From: Pullulanibacillus pueri
GTDB lineage: Bacteria > Bacillota > Bacilli > Bacillales > Sporolactobacillaceae
Length of the DNA: 64,000 nucleotides
Reading direction: 5' to 3'
Assembly (NCBI RefSeq): GCF_014639255.1
Contig: NZ_BMFV01000020.1
Location: 16,974-80,973, forward strand
A program made the position numbers and the translations under genes. The notes under the pieces are model-generated. The model was given only the letters and a program-made list of their open reading frames with translations. It was not told where the DNA came from and did no database searches. Positions 30,369 through 38,799 of this stretch are shown in pieces (within the stretch, counting starts at the first letter, position 1; every line of letters begins with the position of its first letter).

Positions 30369-30451
30369 AATCTTTTTTAGGGTATTTGTCTCGCTATTGA
30401 GTGGAGTACCCTCGCTTGCTGCGGGAGATCCGGGCGTCCTCTCATGGCAAT

Positions 30452-30486
30452 AAAAATAAAGATCTGTCAATTTTATATGACAGATC
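30452..30486 (-). terminator. Terminator of the minus-strand SulP gene
   Basis: GATCTGTCA (30461-30469) and TGACAGATC (30478-30486) form a perfect 9-bp stem. On the minus strand a T-rich tail (TTTATTTTTA) follows. It is 12 bp downstream of the SulP stop codon. Confidence 0.85.
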
Positions 30487-30497
30487 CTTACCTGCAA

Positions 30498-31949
30498 TTA
30501 ATGGCCTGATGTTCCTAATCCAATTTTATTCATCACATTTTTACTTTCATCATTAAGTCCAACAATTTTAACGCTCTTATTGTGCGCCTTATATTTTTCA
30601 ATAACTTTAGAGATCCCGGTCACTGCCGAGTGATCCCAAATGTGAGAGTGTTCGAAGTTGATAATAATTGTGTTCGGATCATTACGCACTTCGAAAGTCT
30701 CAACAAAATGACTCATGGTGCCAAAGAACATTTGCCCAGAGACAGTATAAGTTTTTATCCCCTCTTCATTAACACCAACACTTGTATGAATCCTTGCAAT
30801 CCGCCAGCCAAAGATAAGAGCACTAATAACGACCCCCACACCAACACCAATGGCAAGGTTACTAGTGAACACGACAATAATAACAGTGAGAATCATCGTG
30901 ATAGCTTCTGCAACCGGCATTTTTCTTAGGTTTATGAGTGACTTCCAATCAAAAGTATTAATAGACACCATAAACATGACACCGACAAGAGCCCCCATAG
31001 GCACATTTTTAACAACAGGACTGAGTACCACGATAAGGACCATTAAGAATGCTCCAGCGATAAACGTGGATAGCCTTTTGCGCCCGCCAGATTGAACATT
31101 AATCACCGACTGTCCAATCATCGCACACCCAGCCATACCACCAAAGAATCCAGTGACGAAGTTAGCAAGACCAAGACCTCTGACCTCTTTATTTTTATCA
31201 CTTTTCGTTTCCGTATATTCGTCGACAACCGTTGAAGTCATTAATGTCTCTAAAGAACCCACAACCGCCATAGATAATGAATAAGGAAAAATAACAGCTA
31301 ACATGTGTAAAGAGAGTGGAACCGACGGAAGGTGAAAGGAAGGTAAATGGCTCGACATGTGACCTAAATCACCGACAGTTTTAACATCAATACCTGTTGC
31401 GTATTCAATAATAGTCATAATAATAATTGCAATAAGCGCTGCAGGGGCAGCCTTGGTAAACCGTGGAAGGATATAAATAATCGCGAGTGTACCTGCAACC
31501 ATCGCATACATGATCCATGAGGCACCGTGAAAATGGACGAGCTGCGCCATAAAGATCATAATCGCGAGTGCATTAACAAAACCAATCATAACCGACTGTG
31601 GCACAAAGGTGATGAACCTCCCGAATTTTAATGCCCCAAAAATCATTTGGATTATCCCTGCGAGTATCGATGCGGCAAATAAATATTCGACACCGTATTT
31701 ACTAACTAAAACACCAACAAGCATGGCTACTGACGCTGTTGCTGCCGAAATCATCCCTGGACGCCCACCAAAGAAAGAAAGGATGACTGGAATTATGAAT
31801 GATGCATAAAGCCCAACCATGGGGTCAACCCCCGCTGCAATAGAGAAAGCAATCGCTTCTGGAATGAGCGCAAAGGAAACCGTCATGCCGGCTAAAACAT
31901 CATTCTTGATGTTAGAAAACCAGTTGTCTTTAATTGTCTGTACGTTCAA
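30498..31949 (-). CDS. SulP family anion transporter with STAS domain
   Basis: A 483-residue secondary anion transporter of the SLC26/SulP family. The transmembrane part (about residues 15-375) begins with [20 protein letters not shown] and contains [17 protein letters not shown]. The cytoplasmic C-terminal STAS domain (about residues 385-480) has the segment [18 protein letters not shown]. Substrate could be sulfate, bicarbonate or another anion; sequence alone does not decide. I chose the TTG at 31949, 7 nt after GAGG; the in-frame GTG at 31955 is too close to that site. Confidence 0.92.
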   Translation of the reverse strand: MNVQTIKDNWFSNIKNDVLAGMTVSFALIPEAIAFSIAAGVDPMVGLYASFIIPVILSFFGGRPGMISAATASVAMLVGVLVSKYGVEYLFAASILAGIIQMIFGALKFGRFITFVPQSVMIGFVNALAIMIFMAQLVHFHGASWIMYAMVAGTLAIIYILPRFTKAAPAALIAIIIMTIIEYATGIDVKTVGDLGHMSSHLPSFHLPSVPLSLHMLAVIFPYSLSMAVVGSLETLMTSTVVDEYTETKSDKNKEVRGLGLANFVTGFFGGMAGCAMIGQSVINVQSGGRKRLSTFIAGAFLMVLIVVLSPVVKNVPMGALVGVMFMVSINTFDWKSLINLRKMPVAEAITMILTVIIVVFTSNLAIGVGVGVVISALIFGWRIARIHTSVGVNEEGIKTYTVSGQMFFGTMSHFVETFEVRNDPNTIIINFEHSHIWDHSAVTGISKVIEKYKAHNKSVKIVGLNDESKNVMNKIGLGTSGH

Positions 31950-32017
31950 TATCACACCTCATTTATGATTAGATTACCTTCAGGCCACCTGAAAGTAGAT
32001 CCGAACACAACAAAACC

Positions 32018-32046
32018 ATTATAGTGTTTTTTTAAATATTTTACAA
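32018..32046 (-). promoter_or_regulatory. SigA-type promoter of the SulP gene
   Basis: On the minus strand TTGTAA and TATAAT are separated by exactly 17 bp, about 70 bp upstream of the chosen start. Confidence 0.6.
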
Positions 32047-32159
32047 ACACGAAGAATCGTTTAAAAGCCTCTTTAAAAACAAAAAACGTCAATAGGCTTG
32101 TATTTCCTCATCCATAGTTAAAATAAGATGTCAAAAACACCCCTTTGGATAGAAAAATA

Positions 32160-32300
32160 AGGAGGGCAACCTGTGGCTGTTACTCACAAAAGGTGAGCGA
32201 CTCCAACAAAAGACGGGGGGATACACACGTAAGAAGGTGCTGACGCCTAAAAAAAGTCGGCCACATAACAAAAGGTCAAGCTGAAATAATAGCTAGTAGC
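32160..32300. repeat. Degenerate CTCACAAAAG-type tract
   Basis: Contains ACTCACAAAAGGTGAGCG, ACTCCAACAAAAGACG, CACACGTAAGAAGG and ACATAACAAAAGGTC, the same degenerate vocabulary as the tract at 40.9 kb. It has no reading frame of note and lies just upstream of the DnaA-box cluster. Confidence 0.4.
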
Positions 32301-32384
32301 AATGCGTGATATACAAAATTTAATAAACGGTCATATAACAGTGCAGGGCTTATCACTACTGGCGCCCCAAGAATAGGAGCGTTT

Positions 32385-32576
32385 TATGGATAACTCACAA
32401 GTTATCCATAAATTATCCAGTATCAACCCACAAGTTATCCACAATTATCCACAGGAATATGTGTACAACTTGCGAAATATAGAGAGAATTTTGACGGGAA
32501 AATAGCTTTTTTGTCAAAAATCCTTTTACTGGTGGGCTTTTACACATTTATACACAGCTTATCCACATTATGCACA
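32385..32576 (+). promoter_or_regulatory. DnaA-box cluster upstream of asnB
   Basis: Three perfect DnaA boxes (TTATCCACA at 32435-32443, 32445-32453 and 32559-32567) and four one-mismatch boxes lie within 192 bp. The near matches are TTATCCATA at 32402, TTATACACA at 32548, TTATGCACA at 32568 and a reverse box TATGGATAA at 32385. The two groups flank an AT-rich segment. dnaA and dnaN are not adjacent, so this is not the standard oriC. B. subtilis has several such non-oriC clusters that titrate DnaA. It could also make asnB DnaA-responsive. Confidence 0.8.
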
Positions 32577-32712
32577 GGCTTTCAATCTATGGTATCGTTA
32601 CTTCTTACTGGATTCTAATACTTTCGTTCACACATCTGCTTCACTTGAATATGTTAGTTAATGGGCCTTTGCCTATGATCGATCGAGCACATGAATAAAG
32701 AGGTGTTGTGAA

Positions 32713-34560
32713 ATGTGTGGCATAACTGGTTGGATTGATTGGAATAGAGATCTTCGCGGGGAAGAAGCGACTGTGCGAGCTATGGCTCAAACCCTTAATA
32801 AACGCGGGCCCGATGACTTAAATACGTACACATCGCCCTATGCAGCCCTTGGCCATGCGAGACTTACTGTCGTTGATCCCGAGGGCGGAAAGCAACCTAT
32901 GACAAGAACACTTGGTGATCGGCATTATACTTTGGTCTACAATGGGGAGCTTTATAATACAGAAGAAATTCGCAGTGAACTCTATAAAAAAGGTCATCGT
33001 TTCCGTGGGCATTCCGATACAGAAGTACTCCTCACGTCTTATATGGAGTGGGGTCCCGATTGCCTTGAACGTTTTAATGGTATTTTTGCTTTTGTTATTT
33101 GGGATGAAAAGAAACAGCAAGCCTTTGCTGCCCGTGACCGTCTTGGCGTCAAACCGTTTTTCTACACTGAAAAAAATGGGCATTTTATTTTTGGTTCTGA
33201 GCATAAAGCGATTCTTGCTCATCCGGATATTGAACCGATTGTTGATCGCGAAGGACTTGCAGAGGTGTTCGGCTTAGGACCATCGAAAACTCCTGGACAC
33301 GGTGTGTATAAAGACATTGACGAATTACGCTCAGGCCATGCCCTCCTGTTTTCACGTGAGGGATTAAAGGTGTGGAAGTACTGGGATGTCAAAAGTGCAC
33401 CACACGAAGATAATGAAGAACAAACGATAGAAAAGCTGCGGGAACTTTTCAATGATGCTGTTGTTCGCCAGCTCGTCGCCGATGTACCTGTCGCTACCTT
33501 CTTATCTGGTGGTCTAGACTCAAGCGCGATTACCGCGGTCGCAGCACAAGAATACAAAAAACGTAACATGGAGCTCCATACTTATTCCATTGATTATGAA
33601 GGAAATGATCAATACTTTGAATCCAGCACATTTACTCCCGACCCCGATGGCCCTTGGGTTGAAAAGGTCACAAAGGCGCTAGGGACCAAGCATCATAGCT
33701 TAGTCATTGATCAACAGTCACTTGTGAAATACTTAACAGATTCAGTTCATGCCCGTGATCTCCCAGGTTACTCCGATATTGATTCTTCGATGCTGTGGTT
33801 TTGCGAAGGCATAAAGGAAGGGGCAACCGTCGCCTTATCCGGCGAATGTGCGGATGAAATTTTCGGAGGCTATCCATGGTTCCATAGCCCGGAAACCTCT
33901 GCGAAGGAGGGCTTTCCGTGGATGCGTTCAACTGAGGCTCGCCAAAACCTGCTTTCCGAGGAGTGGCGGCATAAGCTTCAGCTTCGCGAATATACCCTCA
34001 GTCGGTTTCAAGAGACGATTAATGAGACGCCAAAACTTGAAGGCGAATCAGAGATCGATGCCAAACGCAGACAATTGTTTTATTTAAATATGCATTGGTT
34101 TATGGCGGCGCTACTGGAACGGAAAGACCGAATGAGTATGGCGGCAAGCTTAGAGGTGCGTGTGCCGTTTGCTGATCACCGGATTGTGGAATACCTCTGG
34201 AATGTTCCTTGGGATATGAAAATGATGGATGGTAGAGAAAAAGGCCTCTTCCGCCGTGCGCTTAAAGGCGTATTGCCTGAAGATGTTCTCTATCGTAAAA
34301 AAAGCCCGTATCCGAAAACTTTTCATCCAGCCTACACTAAAGCCGTTGTCACCGAGTTCACTAATATTCTTAATGATCGCACATCCCCCATCCAAGAGCT
34401 TCTCGATAAAAAGCAGTTACAAACCATTTTAGAAACAGAAGGGAAATCCTTTGATGTCCCATGGTACGGTCAGCTTATGCAGGGACCACAATTGATTGCC
34501 CACCTGATTGAGATCAATACCTGGCTTAAGGATTATAATGTAAAAATTATTGACCAATAA
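32713..34560 (+). CDS. asnB: Asparagine synthase (glutamine-hydrolysing), AsnO type
   Basis: It makes asparagine from aspartate, ATP and glutamine. The 615-residue protein has the N-terminal Ntn amidotransferase domain with the nucleophile Cys2 (MCGITGWIDW) and the C-terminal ATP-pyrophosphatase domain with SGGLDSSAI near residue 265 and SGECADEIFGGYPWF. Length and sequence pattern match B. subtilis AsnO (YisO), the copy linked to sporulation, more than AsnB or AsnH. ATG 32713 follows GAGGTGTTG. A DnaA-box cluster lies 137 bp upstream and a strong terminator follows. Confidence 0.95.
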   Translation: MCGITGWIDWNRDLRGEEATVRAMAQTLNKRGPDDLNTYTSPYAALGHARLTVVDPEGGKQPMTRTLGDRHYTLVYNGELYNTEEIRSELYKKGHRFRGHSDTEVLLTSYMEWGPDCLERFNGIFAFVIWDEKKQQAFAARDRLGVKPFFYTEKNGHFIFGSEHKAILAHPDIEPIVDREGLAEVFGLGPSKTPGHGVYKDIDELRSGHALLFSREGLKVWKYWDVKSAPHEDNEEQTIEKLRELFNDAVVRQLVADVPVATFLSGGLDSSAITAVAAQEYKKRNMELHTYSIDYEGNDQYFESSTFTPDPDGPWVEKVTKALGTKHHSLVIDQQSLVKYLTDSVHARDLPGYSDIDSSMLWFCEGIKEGATVALSGECADEIFGGYPWFHSPETSAKEGFPWMRSTEARQNLLSEEWRHKLQLREYTLSRFQETINETPKLEGESEIDAKRRQLFYLNMHWFMAALLERKDRMSMAASLEVRVPFADHRIVEYLWNVPWDMKMMDGREKGLFRRALKGVLPEDVLYRKKSPYPKTFHPAYTKAVVTEFTNILNDRTSPIQELLDKKQLQTILETEGKSFDVPWYGQLMQGPQLIAHLIEINTWLKDYNVKIIDQ

Positions 34561-34565
34561 GGACC

Positions 34566-34602
34566 AAAAAATTCCTGAGCATCGGTGCTCAGGAATTTTT
34601 AC
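34566..34602. terminator. Terminator between asnB and the 48-codon minus-strand gene
   Basis: AAATTCCTGAGCA and TGCTCAGGAATTT form a 13-bp stem flanked by A-runs on the left and T-runs on the right, so it can end transcription from both sides. It lies 6 bp after the asnB stop and overlaps the end of the small minus-strand frame. Confidence 0.9.
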
Positions 34603-34745
34603 TGCTCGGCTTTATGACTGTTTGTGGATGTACCTACTTGTTTTTGATTTTCCACCATCCATCGAATAAAGTTTAATTCTTTGGGGGTGAGCTCACGATT
34701 AATGCCCTTCAAAAACTCAATTTCTAATTCTCTTTCGGTAACCAC
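34599..34745 (-). CDS. Small hypothetical protein (48 residues)
   Basis: A short minus-strand frame with GTG start at 34745, preceded by GAAGGGA at an 8-nt spacing. The product reads VVTERELEIEFLKGINREL and then TPKELNFIRWMVENQKQ, an amphipathic, charged helical protein with a polar tail. TTTACC and TATACT spaced by 16 bp upstream could be its promoter. The shared terminator at its 3' end supports a real transcript. I do not recognise the family; it resembles in size the small regulatory proteins common near sporulation genes. Confidence 0.55.
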   Translation of the reverse strand: MVTERELEIEFLKGINRELTPKELNFIRWMVENQKQVGTSTNSHKAEQ

Positions 34746-34799
34746 TTTTTCAGTCCCTTCGTAATTATTTAAAAAATGGGAACACTTTTCAGTCGTAGT

Positions 34800-34985
34800 A
34801 TAACATATTAACAGAATTGGTAAAAGGCAAATTTACAATAATATAATTTTTATTTTCAAAAAATATATATTTTGCCATGTGATGTCAATTTTTGGTGTTA
34901 GAGAGCGAAATTTAGGGAAAGAAAAAATAGACTTAAGCTAAACTTCAAGATTTAATAAAACTCAAAAAGGGAAAATTTATCGTTT
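34800..34985. other. AT-rich intergenic stretch
   Basis: Mostly A/T runs with no open frame. The left end probably contains the promoter of the small minus-strand gene. Nothing else is supported. Confidence 0.3.
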
Positions 34986-35060
34986 TCCGACAGAAGACTC
35001 CCACTTCAAGCCACTCGTAAGCGTGCTAAGTGGTGGGTAGTTCAAAAAGGTGAAGAGGGC
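34986..35060 (+). mobile_element. Possible IS200/IS605-type right-end remnant
   Basis: The segment GAAGACTCCCACTTCAAG...AAGTGGTGGGTAGTTC folds into a long imperfect hairpin (CCCACTT with AGTGGTGGG, inner CACTCG.../...GCGTG). Sequences of this kind, with GAAGACTCCCAC and TGGGTAGTTC, are familiar from the 3' ends of tnpB-bearing IS200/IS605 elements. No transposase or tnpB frame is present, so at most it is a remnant. The match is from memory. Confidence 0.35.
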
Positions 35061-35100
35061 TTCACATCCTAACGATGGCCCATGAAATCCTGAGTAAGAG

Positions 35101-35129
35101 TTGCAGAATTGAAAGCTTAAGGATAAAAT
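35101..35129 (+). promoter_or_regulatory. SigA-type promoter of the ribokinase gene
   Basis: TTGCAG and TAAAAT are separated by exactly 17 bp. The start would lie about 40 bp before the chosen GTG. Confidence 0.55.
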
Positions 35130-35177
35130 GTGTTTCTATAAGTGATGCGAAAAGGATGCCAAAGGAGGACTTTTATC

Positions 35178-36053
35178 GTGGCGCCTAAAATAACAGTAAT
35201 CGGCAGTATTAATATGGATTTAGTGACGGAGGTTGAGCGCCCACCGAAACAAGGTGAAACTGTTCGAGGACTCAATTTTTACCTTCACCCTGGCGGAAAG
35301 GGAGCCAATCAAGCGGTAGCAGCTGCGAAAATTGGGGCCGATGTTGCCATGGTGGGTTGTGTCGGTGATGACCTCTTTGGAGAACAATTGATGGATAACC
35401 TCAAGACCAAAGGGATTCACATAGATAAAGTTCGAACATTAAAGGGTAAAAGCTCAGGAGTCGCTCAAATTACAGTGCATAAGGGCAATAACAGTATTGT
35501 TGTGGTTCCAGGAGCGAATCGCGAACTTTCAGTTGACCACATTCAAGAGGCTGAGGCTCTGATTAAGGAAAGCGATGTCGTCTTACTTCAGCTGGAAATT
35601 CCGATAGAGACTGTCGTGCGGGCCGCAGCGCTTGCCCATCAACATAATGTTAAGGTGATACTCAATCCGGCGCCCTTTCAGCGTCTTCCCGAAGCATTAG
35701 TCGAAACGGTAGATTATATCACACCTAATGAATTAGAATACGATAATCTCATGAAAGATGCCCGGACCAAAGAACTAGCAAGAAAATTGATCGTGACCAA
35801 AGGAAAAAGGGGTGCCCAATACTTTGATGGTGAAAAATTAGCCACTGTTCCCACCTATAATGTCGAGGTTGCTGATACAACTGGTGCAGGCGATGCCTTC
35901 AACGGCGCCTTAGCCTACAGTCTCGCCATCGGTGAACCCCTTGAATCTGCCATTCACTTTGCCAACGCCGTCGGAGCCCTTTCCGTCAAAGCCCACGGCG
36001 CCCAAAACGGCATACCAACATTAGAAGAAGTCAACCGCTTCCTCAGAAGATAA
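35178..36053 (+). CDS. rbsK: Ribokinase (PfkB family sugar kinase)
   Basis: A 291-residue PfkB-family kinase that most likely phosphorylates D-ribose to ribose 5-phosphate. The N-terminal substrate motif GSINMDLV, the PfkB signature 1 HPGGKGANQAVAAAKIGADV (about residues 36-55) and signature 2 DTTGAGDAFNGALAYSLA with the catalytic Asp are all present. I chose GTG 35178 after AAAGGAGGAC. No ribose transporter or repressor is next to it, so it is a single-gene unit; a related substrate is possible. A terminator follows. Confidence 0.88.
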   Translation: MAPKITVIGSINMDLVTEVERPPKQGETVRGLNFYLHPGGKGANQAVAAAKIGADVAMVGCVGDDLFGEQLMDNLKTKGIHIDKVRTLKGKSSGVAQITVHKGNNSIVVVPGANRELSVDHIQEAEALIKESDVVLLQLEIPIETVVRAAALAHQHNVKVILNPAPFQRLPEALVETVDYITPNELEYDNLMKDARTKELARKLIVTKGKRGAQYFDGEKLATVPTYNVEVADTTGAGDAFNGALAYSLAIGEPLESAIHFANAVGALSVKAHGAQNGIPTLEEVNRFLRR

Positions 36054-36067
36054 AAAACAGAAGAACA

Positions 36068-36108
36068 TAAAAGCGCGACGCGTTCAATAAAGGAGCGAGC
36101 GCTTTTTT
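36068..36108 (+). terminator. Terminator after rbsK
   Basis: AAAAGCGC and GCGCTTTT pair around an internal CG-rich bulge and are followed by more T residues, 15 bp after the stop. Confidence 0.75.
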
Positions 36109-36109
36109 T

Positions 36110-36312
36110 GTGAATTGGCGCGTTCTTATGTGTGGGTGCAGCGCCTATTTGTCAGTTTCGGCTTTGATTCGAGCACCATTTTGAGTGGTAGCCAGCTTTT
36201 GTTCATCATCCCTTCTTACGTCGCGCTTCATCATCCTTTTGTGAATCAGAGTGCTTCATTTGGAAGTGTGCAGGCTCATTTGTAGCTTGAACCGCTTGCG
36301 CCTTGCCCACCT
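36110..36312. repeat. Degenerate GTGAG-type repeat tract
   Basis: Non-coding units such as TTTTTTGTGAATTGGCGCG, TTCTTATGTGTGGGTGCAGCG, CATTTTGAGTGG and CCTTTTGTGAATCAGAG recur with drift. Orientation and vocabulary match the tract at 13.55-13.86 kb. Confidence 0.5.
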
Positions 36313-36377
36313 TGTATACTCTAATCCTTATCCAACTATTGTCCTATGATTCCATAGCTCTACATCACGTTAGGCAT

Positions 36378-36408
36378 GAAAAAAGCGGGAACCACAAAGG
36401 GTTCCCGC
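36378..36408 (-). terminator. Terminator of the gluconate operon
   Basis: GCGGGAACC (36385-36393) and GGTTCCCGC (36400-36408) form a perfect 9-bp stem, followed on the minus strand by a run of T residues. It lies 18 bp after the gntP-family stop. Confidence 0.9.
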
Positions 36409-36425
36409 CTAAAGCACATAATGTA

Positions 36426-37781
36426 TTATACAAATACGCTGACGATTAAAACGCAGATGAAGGCCGTCACGGAAAGTAAGGTTTCGAGCACAGTCCAGGT
36501 TTTAAACGTTTCTTTGACGGTAAGACCAAGGTATTCTTTGATCAACCAGAAGCCAGCGTCATTGACGTGGGAGAAGATCAGAGACCCAGCACCTGTTGCG
36601 ATCACGAGGAGCTCTTTGTTCACGCCAGTGGTATGCTCGATAATCGGTGCGACGATGCCGGCAGCGGTAATCAAGGAGACTGTAGCTGAACCGGTAGCAA
36701 TACGGACAAGGGCAGCAATGATGAAGGCCAATACGATCGGAGACATGTTGAAATGTCCAGAAATATTAGCAATTGCATCACCGACACCACTATCAATAAG
36801 AATTTGCTTAAAGCCACCACCAGAACCGATGATTAAGAGAATAGCTGCAATGGGTTTCAAGCAATCATCAATGAGAGCACCCACTCTTCCTTTGTTCACT
36901 TTTTTCGTATAGCCGAGCGTGAAGAAAGCAACGACAACAGAAATCAGTAAGGCCATCATCGGGTCACCAATAAACTCGATGACATGTTCAACGCTTTTAT
37001 TGAAGTGTAGGTAAGGCACAATGGTTGCAATTAAAATTAAAATAATCGGGAGTAGGACAGTAAAGAATGAAGCAAACGCACTGGGTAATGGCCCAGCTTC
37101 CTTATCGTTTTCACCGTTAGGACCCGAGAAAACGGCTCCGCCAAGTTTAGGCTGACCTACTGGAACGACGTGTTTGGCAATCCACTTCCCAAATAACGGT
37201 CCAGCAACAATAACTGATGGAATAGCGACAATGAGGGCATAAATCAAAACCTTACCAATATCTGCATGATAAATATCAATGGCTGTCATCGCACCTGGAT
37301 GGGGAGGGACGATCCCGTGTACAATCGATAAACCAGCAATCAATGGCAGTCCAACGAAAAGAATCGATTTTTTCGTATTCCGAGACACTGAAATTACAAG
37401 TGGAATTAATAAGACGACACCGACTTCAAAGAACACTGGGAGACCAATAATAAATCCTGAAATCATCATGGCCCAGTGAAGACGATTCATTCCTAATTTA
37501 TGGGTCAGAGTGTTGGCGATCTGTGTCCCGCCACCCGACTGTGTAATCATACCGCCTAATACTGTACCAAGACCGATAATGACGGCGAGACTGGATAACG
37601 TGTTTCCAACCCCAGTTTCATAAGAGCTAACGATTTTAGTCACAGGAAGCCCGGCGACAATCCCTAAGAATAAACTGGCAATAAGTAAACTGATAAAAGG
37701 GTGCAATTTGAGAACGGTGACCCCAATGATAACGATCACAATTGCAAGTAGGGTCATCAGAATTAAATACCAATCAGACAT
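36426..37781 (-). CDS. gntP: Gluconate permease, GntP family
   Basis: A 451-residue gluconate:H+ symporter with about twelve membrane segments. Family features include LHPFISLLIASLFLGIVAGL near the N-terminus, the loop PPHPGAMTAIDIYHADIGK near residue 160, and HVNDAGFWLIKEYLGL near residue 410. ATG 37781 follows AGGAGG. It is the last gene of gntK–gnd–gntP, transcribed leftward, so gluconate uptake, phosphorylation and oxidation are encoded together. Confidence 0.93.
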   Translation of the reverse strand: MSDWYLILMTLLAIVIVIIGVTVLKLHPFISLLIASLFLGIVAGLPVTKIVSSYETGVGNTLSSLAVIIGLGTVLGGMITQSGGGTQIANTLTHKLGMNRLHWAMMISGFIIGLPVFFEVGVVLLIPLVISVSRNTKKSILFVGLPLIAGLSIVHGIVPPHPGAMTAIDIYHADIGKVLIYALIVAIPSVIVAGPLFGKWIAKHVVPVGQPKLGGAVFSGPNGENDKEAGPLPSAFASFFTVLLPIILILIATIVPYLHFNKSVEHVIEFIGDPMMALLISVVVAFFTLGYTKKVNKGRVGALIDDCLKPIAAILLIIGSGGGFKQILIDSGVGDAIANISGHFNMSPIVLAFIIAALVRIATGSATVSLITAAGIVAPIIEHTTGVNKELLVIATGAGSLIFSHVNDAGFWLIKEYLGLTVKETFKTWTVLETLLSVTAFICVLIVSVFV

Positions 37782-37862
37782 GAGTTGTTCCTCCTAAGAA
37801 TGTGAGTCTAGTTGCATGAGATAGCGGGGGAAGAGTGAAATCTCCACCCGCTGAAATAAGTA

Positions 37863-38765
37863 TTATGAATGGCTTTTGACTGTCGCATGACCACCAAATT
37901 CATTACGTAAGGCCGCGACGACTTTACCGGTAAAAGTATCATTTTCCTGGGAGCGATAGCGCATCATTAAGGAAAGAGCGATAACAGGCGCAGGAACCTC
38001 AAAATCAAGGGCTGATTCGACTGTCCATTTGCCTTCACCAGAGGAATTCATAACGCCGCGAATATCATCAAGGTGGGGATCCTTACTAAAGGCATTCTCC
38101 ATCAGTTCCATTAACCAGCTACGGATGACAGACCCGTTATTCCACACCTTAGCCACTTTTTCATAGTCATAATCAAACGGGCTCTTTTCAAGAATGTCAA
38201 AACCTTCACCGATGGCCGCCATCATGCCATACTCGATACCATTGTGGACCATCTTCAAGAAGTGTCCGCTTCCTGCTTTTCCTGTATAAAGGTAGCCATT
38301 TTCTACGGAGATATCAGCAAATAAGGGTTCGATCGCTTTAAATTCCTCGGCATCGCCACCGATCATAAAGCAACCCCCTTCGCGAGAGCCACTTGTCCCT
38401 CCACTGGTGCCAACATCAAAGAAGTGAACGCCCAGGTCTGCAAAAGCTTCGTATCGGCTGAGAGAATCTTTATAATTAGAGTTGCCTCCATCAATCACGC
38501 GATCACCGGCCGCGAGAAGGGGCTTGAGTTCATTAACGACTAAATCCGTGATCTTCCCTGCGGGTACCATTAACCATACCAAGCGAGGGGCCGGGAGTTT
38601 GTCCACTAAATCAGCTAATGACGTTGCACCGACCACACCATGTTCTGTGCTTTTTTTCACTGCATTTTGATTGGTATCATAGGCCACAACGCCGTGACCA
38701 TGATCCAGCATATTTAATGCTAAATTGAAACCCATTTTACCTAATCCAACTAAACCAATATTCAT
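37863..38765 (-). CDS. gnd: 6-phosphogluconate dehydrogenase, decarboxylating (short, YqeC type)
   Basis: It oxidises 6-phosphogluconate to ribulose 5-phosphate and CO2. The 300-residue product has the N-terminal dinucleotide-binding motif GLVGLGKMGFNLALNMLDHG. The substrate motif DVGTSGGTSGSREGGCFMIGG lies near residue 115, followed by the catalytic KMVHNGIEYGMMAAIGE. At 300 residues it is the short form, like B. subtilis YqeC, and is often NAD-linked; the classic GntZ is about 468. It lies between gntK and the permease gene. Confidence 0.93.
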   Translation of the reverse strand: MNIGLVGLGKMGFNLALNMLDHGHGVVAYDTNQNAVKKSTEHGVVGATSLADLVDKLPAPRLVWLMVPAGKITDLVVNELKPLLAAGDRVIDGGNSNYKDSLSRYEAFADLGVHFFDVGTSGGTSGSREGGCFMIGGDAEEFKAIEPLFADISVENGYLYTGKAGSGHFLKMVHNGIEYGMMAAIGEGFDILEKSPFDYDYEKVAKVWNNGSVIRSWLMELMENAFSKDPHLDDIRGVMNSSGEGKWTVESALDFEVPAPVIALSLMMRYRSQENDTFTGKVVAALRNEFGGHATVKSHS

Positions 38766-38799
38766 TGCCTCTTACCTCAAATCTATGATGTATTTTAAA

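Noticed and set aside
32385..32576. Chromosomal origin of replication
   Set aside because: dnaA, dnaN, rpmH and gyrB are not adjacent, and the flanking genes (SulP transporter, asnB) are unrelated to standard oriC. I treat it as a DnaA-box cluster.
36376..36912. Plus-strand 178-codon gene
   Set aside because: It lies antisense within the gntP-family permease gene and its terminator; the minus-strand protein has clear family motifs.
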